Of a stretch of DNA of 64,000 bases, positions 61,707 to 64,000 are shown piece after piece (within the stretch, counting starts at the first letter, position 1; the number at the start of each line of letters is the position of its first letter). A program made the translations under genes and the position numbers. The DNA is from Vibrio sp. SCSIO 43135 (GTDB lineage Bacteria > Pseudomonadota > Gammaproteobacteria > Enterobacterales > Vibrionaceae), in assembly GCF_023716665.1 (NCBI RefSeq), contig NZ_CP071859.1, forward strand, positions 2,666,001 to 2,730,000, given 5' to 3'. Below the pieces are notes generated by a model that saw only the letters and a program-made list of their open reading frames with translations, did not search any database and was not told the DNA's origin.

Positions 61707-62885
61707 TTAGCGTTCTACAATGCCGAGAGTTCGACGCAGTAATGGAGCCTTGAAGGCTGGGAGGTTATCCATTGCAAATAGCCCTAAGTTTCGACCGATT
61801 CTAGTCGCAAGCCAATCGTTGGAAAACAGATGAACAAGGCTAGATGTCAGCTCGATGGTTGCTTTTCTATCACCTTGCCTTCTTTTCTTATAAGACATTA
61901 ACGAAGCATAACTTCCGATATCGTTCGAGTGCACCATAATCTCTTCCGCTAAACTCGCTACATCGCGTATGCCCAAGTTAAAGCCCTGCCCGGCTATAGG
62001 GTGCAGTGTTTGCGCCGCATTGCCAACGATAGCAAAACGATGAGCGATATTTTGTTCTCGATAACGCAGCAATAGCGGGTAACTCGCGCGTGAGCCTACC
62101 TTTTCCAGTTTACCCAAACGCCAGCCAAATTCTTCTTGCAACTGGTGTAAAAACGCGCCGTCGTCCATTTCCATGACAGTTTGAGCGCTTTCCGGCGGTA
62201 AACACCACACCAAAGACAAACGGTTTTCACTCATCGGCAATAGCGCAACTGGACCATGCTGAGTAAATCGCTCAAAAGCACGACCTGCATGTGGCTCACT
62301 GGACACGATATTGGCAATCACTGCGACTTGCTCAAAATCGTGCTCATTTAACTCCAAGCCGATTTGCTGACAACACGTCGACACAGCGCCATCCGCGGCA
62401 ACCAGAAGCTTGGCTTGAAGCTCATCACCACTAGAGAGCTTGATCTGAGTGGTATCGAGTTGTTGGTTAATTTCAGCCACCGAATCTGGGCAGTAAAAGG
62501 TGACATTATCCGCTTTCTGCAACTGCTCTGCGTAAATGCGGCCAATGTCGGCTAGCTCCACTACATACCCTAGTGCGGGTACAGACAAGTCATTGGTCCG
62601 AATATCCGTCATCCCAGCATGACTGCGATCAGACACGTGAATATGTTCGATCGCTGTAGCAACCGGTTGAATTTCTGACCATAACTTGAACTGTTTAAGA
62701 ACCTCAATGGTTCCGTAGGACAAAGCAATAGAACGAGAATCAAACCCCGGATGAGATTGATGATCGGTTTCGAACGGTTCTACAACCGCTACCGACAGTG
62801 CCCCAGAACTCATTCGGCTTAAGGCGAGTGCCAGGGTTGCACCAGCCATCGCACCGCCAGCAATTACAACGTCATATTGCTTCAT
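61707..62885 (-). CDS. ubiH: 2-octaprenyl-6-methoxyphenol hydroxylase UbiH
   Basis: A flavin monooxygenase for C1-hydroxylation in ubiquinone synthesis. The 392-residue protein has the FAD motif VVIAGGAMAGATLALALSRMSSG, VAADGAVSTCC and AIVGNAAQTLHPIAGQGFNLGIRD, all as in E. coli UbiH. It lies 20 bp downstream of ygfB; in E. coli pepP lies between these genes and is absent here. Confidence 0.96.
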   Translation of the reverse strand: MKQYDVVIAGGAMAGATLALALSRMSSGALSVAVVEPFETDHQSHPGFDSRSIALSYGTIEVLKQFKLWSEIQPVATAIEHIHVSDRSHAGMTDIRTNDLSVPALGYVVELADIGRIYAEQLQKADNVTFYCPDSVAEINQQLDTTQIKLSSGDELQAKLLVAADGAVSTCCQQIGLELNEHDFEQVAVIANIVSSEPHAGRAFERFTQHGPVALLPMSENRLSLVWCLPPESAQTVMEMDDGAFLHQLQEEFGWRLGKLEKVGSRASYPLLLRYREQNIAHRFAIVGNAAQTLHPIAGQGFNLGIRDVASLAEEIMVHSNDIGSYASLMSYKKRRQGDRKATIELTSSLVHLFSNDWLATRIGRNLGLFAMDNLPAFKAPLLRRTLGIVER

Positions 62886-62905
62886 TCAGCCCAGCTCCTA
62901 TCGGA

Positions 62906-63487
62906 TTAGTGAATAGTCGGTGATGGCTCTGCATCTTTACTTGGCTTTACGCCAAACTCAGCGTGAATTGTGAGAGCACAAGCCTTCACGTGCTCAACCA
63001 CTTGCTCAAGCAAAATAGCTTGCTCTTGCATGTCATCATCTTCATCGATGCCTAGCTTGGCTATTTCTTCAAGGTCAGCCAACGCTTCTTTACAATCAGC
63101 CGAGGCTTTATTCATTTTTGCTCCGACTAAGCCTAAACCAGAAATGAAGTGATTGACCCAATCTGCGACACCATCAGCCATATCAAATAAGCTCGCGCTT
63201 GCGTCTTCATCAGGCAATAGTACTGACAGTTCCATGCTGCTGCCGGTTAACTCAGATTTAGTCACATCCAAAATTTGCTGAGCCACTTTAAGAGCCTTAT
63301 CCGGCCAGCCCATACCTTCATTGGTGTAGTCGAAAATTAGAGGTTGCCAACTATCATCATTCAAGCTCAAGCCACCACTCAACATACCAGCAATCAGTCC
63401 GTGCAGTTCAGCAGGATTTACCGCCAGTGCCGATGACTGTAATGTTGAAGCGGAAGAAAGATAATCTGGAAGTGTTTTTTCACTCAT
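62906..63487 (-). CDS. ygfB: UPF0149 family protein YgfB
   Basis: A 193-residue protein of the UPF0149/YgfB family. The helical family core is visible in [14 protein letters not shown] and [16 protein letters not shown]. The function is not settled; in Pseudomonas a YgfB protein suppresses the alpA-ampDh3 pathway, which does not prove the same role here. It is divergent from zapA and first in the ygfB-ubiH-ubiI operon. Confidence 0.92.
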   Translation of the reverse strand: MSEKTLPDYLSSASTLQSSALAVNPAELHGLIAGMLSGGLSLNDDSWQPLIFDYTNEGMGWPDKALKVAQQILDVTKSELTGSSMELSVLLPDEDASASLFDMADGVADWVNHFISGLGLVGAKMNKASADCKEALADLEEIAKLGIDEDDDMQEQAILLEQVVEHVKACALTIHAEFGVKPSKDAEPSPTIH

Positions 63488-63638
63488 GTGGGCAACCCAA
63501 TAAATTCAAATTTATCCAATCGTATCACTTCACCCACTGAGCGAAAATGGCAGAGAGGCAATTGTGGGTAGCTTTTGCTCAAATTGCCCAATATCTGTGT
63601 TATTGAGCTGCCATTTACATGACCACCGTGGGAAAAGC

Positions 63639-63667
63639 TTGAATGTTATAGGCGCTTTTCCTATAGT
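63639..63667 (+). promoter_or_regulatory. Candidate sigma-70 promoter of zapA
   Basis: TTGAAT (63639-63644) and TATAGT (63662-63667) are 17 bp apart. They lie inside an imperfect inverted repeat: ACCACCG (63622-63628) with CGGTGGT (63676-63682) and GGAAAAGC (63631-63638) with GCTTTTCC (63654-63661). Confidence 0.55.
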
Positions 63668-63729
63668 TTCCCCCTCGGTGGTTGTATTATTATCAGCCCC
63701 TTAAGTAGCGCGAAAAGAGTTCATCCATC

Positions 63730-64000
63730 ATGAGTAATCAAGCGGTAGACGTTGAAATTTTAGGTAAACTGACTCGAGTCAATTGCCCTGCGGGTCAAGA
63801 AGAGTCACTGATTGAAGCGGCAAAAGATCTTGATAATCGACTGAAAGAGATGACTGAGCGTACTAAGGTCACTAACGAAGTTCAGTTACTGAAGTTTGCA
63901 GCACTGAACATTTGCTATGAACTGCGAACCAAAAACCGAGCCGAGCAAGATCAACAGGACTTGCTAACAGAGCGAATGGAGCAGCTCTCAGCATCTTTGG
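63730..64000 (+). CDS. zapA: Cell division protein ZapA (3' partial)
   Basis: ZapA binds and bundles FtsZ filaments. The visible 90 codons begin MSNQAVDVEILGKLTRVNCPAGQ (N-terminal beta domain) followed by the helix AAKDLDNRLKEMTERTKVTNE and the start of the coiled coil. The gene is cut by the window edge. A moderate Shine-Dalgarno (AAAGAG) lies 10 nt upstream. In E. coli ssrS (6S RNA) follows zapA, so 6S RNA would be expected just beyond this window. Confidence 0.95.
   Translation, partial: MSNQAVDVEILGKLTRVNCPAGQEESLIEAAKDLDNRLKEMTERTKVTNEVQLLKFAALNICYELRTKNRAEQDQQDLLTERMEQLSASL

Overview
The window is a 64 kb stretch of core chromosome from a gammaproteobacterium, almost certainly a Vibrio (large chromosome). 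The evidence is a LuxR/HapR/OpaR/SmcR-type quorum-sensing regulator with a Qrr small-RNA pairing site over its ribosome binding site, placed between hpt and lpdA-aceF-aceE-pdhR; a nadC-pilABCD-coaE-zapD-yacG run; and a BarA/VarS - diguanylate cyclase - acpS-pdxJ-recO-era-rnc-lepB-lepA-rseCBA-rpoE - nadB block. I saw no tRNA, rRNA, CRISPR array, insertion sequence, prophage or defence island. Nearly every long ORF belongs to a recognisable housekeeping family.

Layout. 1-5.9 kb (+): sfsA (5' end outside the window), dksA, gluQ, pcnB, folK, panB, panC. 5.9-11 kb: yadGH-type ABC exporter, SulP anion transporter divergent from the beta-carbonic anhydrase gene can, then hpt. 11.3-19.2 kb: luxR/hapR homologue, then the pyruvate dehydrogenase cluster pdhR-aceE-aceF-lpdA (-). 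19.6-25.5 kb: xerD-dsbC-recJ (-), fldB (+), ampD (-), nadC (+). 25.7-31.7 kb (+): pilA-pilB-pilC-pilD, coaE, zapD, yacG. 31.7-40.1 kb (-): decayed copies of the eno tail, eno, pyrG, mazG, relA, rlmD. 40.2-46 kb: barA (+) converging on a three-gene unit (outer-membrane barrel, periplasmic binding-protein-like protein, GGDEF cyclase; -). 46-55.4 kb (-): acpS, pdxJ, recO, era, rnc, lepB, lepA and the sigma-E operon rpoE-rseA-rseB-rseC. 55.7-60.4 kb: nadB (+), sdhE-ygfX (-), ygfZ and a YbaK-family deacylase (+), a 560 bp intergenic region with RNA-like structure, ytfK (+). 60.5-64 kb: ygfB-ubiH-ubiI (-) and zapA (+, cut by the window edge).

Functional themes. Several genes act on the stringent response: DksA, RelA and YtfK (a SpoT activator in E. 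coli). Others cover central carbon flux (PDH complex, enolase), CoA and NAD supply (panB, panC, coaE; nadB, nadC), envelope stress (rpoE-rse), type IV pili, quorum sensing and c-di-GMP signalling.

The most unusual features are non-coding or small: a graded series of duplicated eno 3' ends with terminators between yacG and eno; a structured, terminator-ended candidate RNA and a Pho-box-like promoter with a leader terminator upstream of ytfK; a perfect 14 bp inverted repeat early in pilB; a DsbC with a lipobox that lacks the second structural disulfide; and an unclear start for pcnB. No wholly new gene system is evident.
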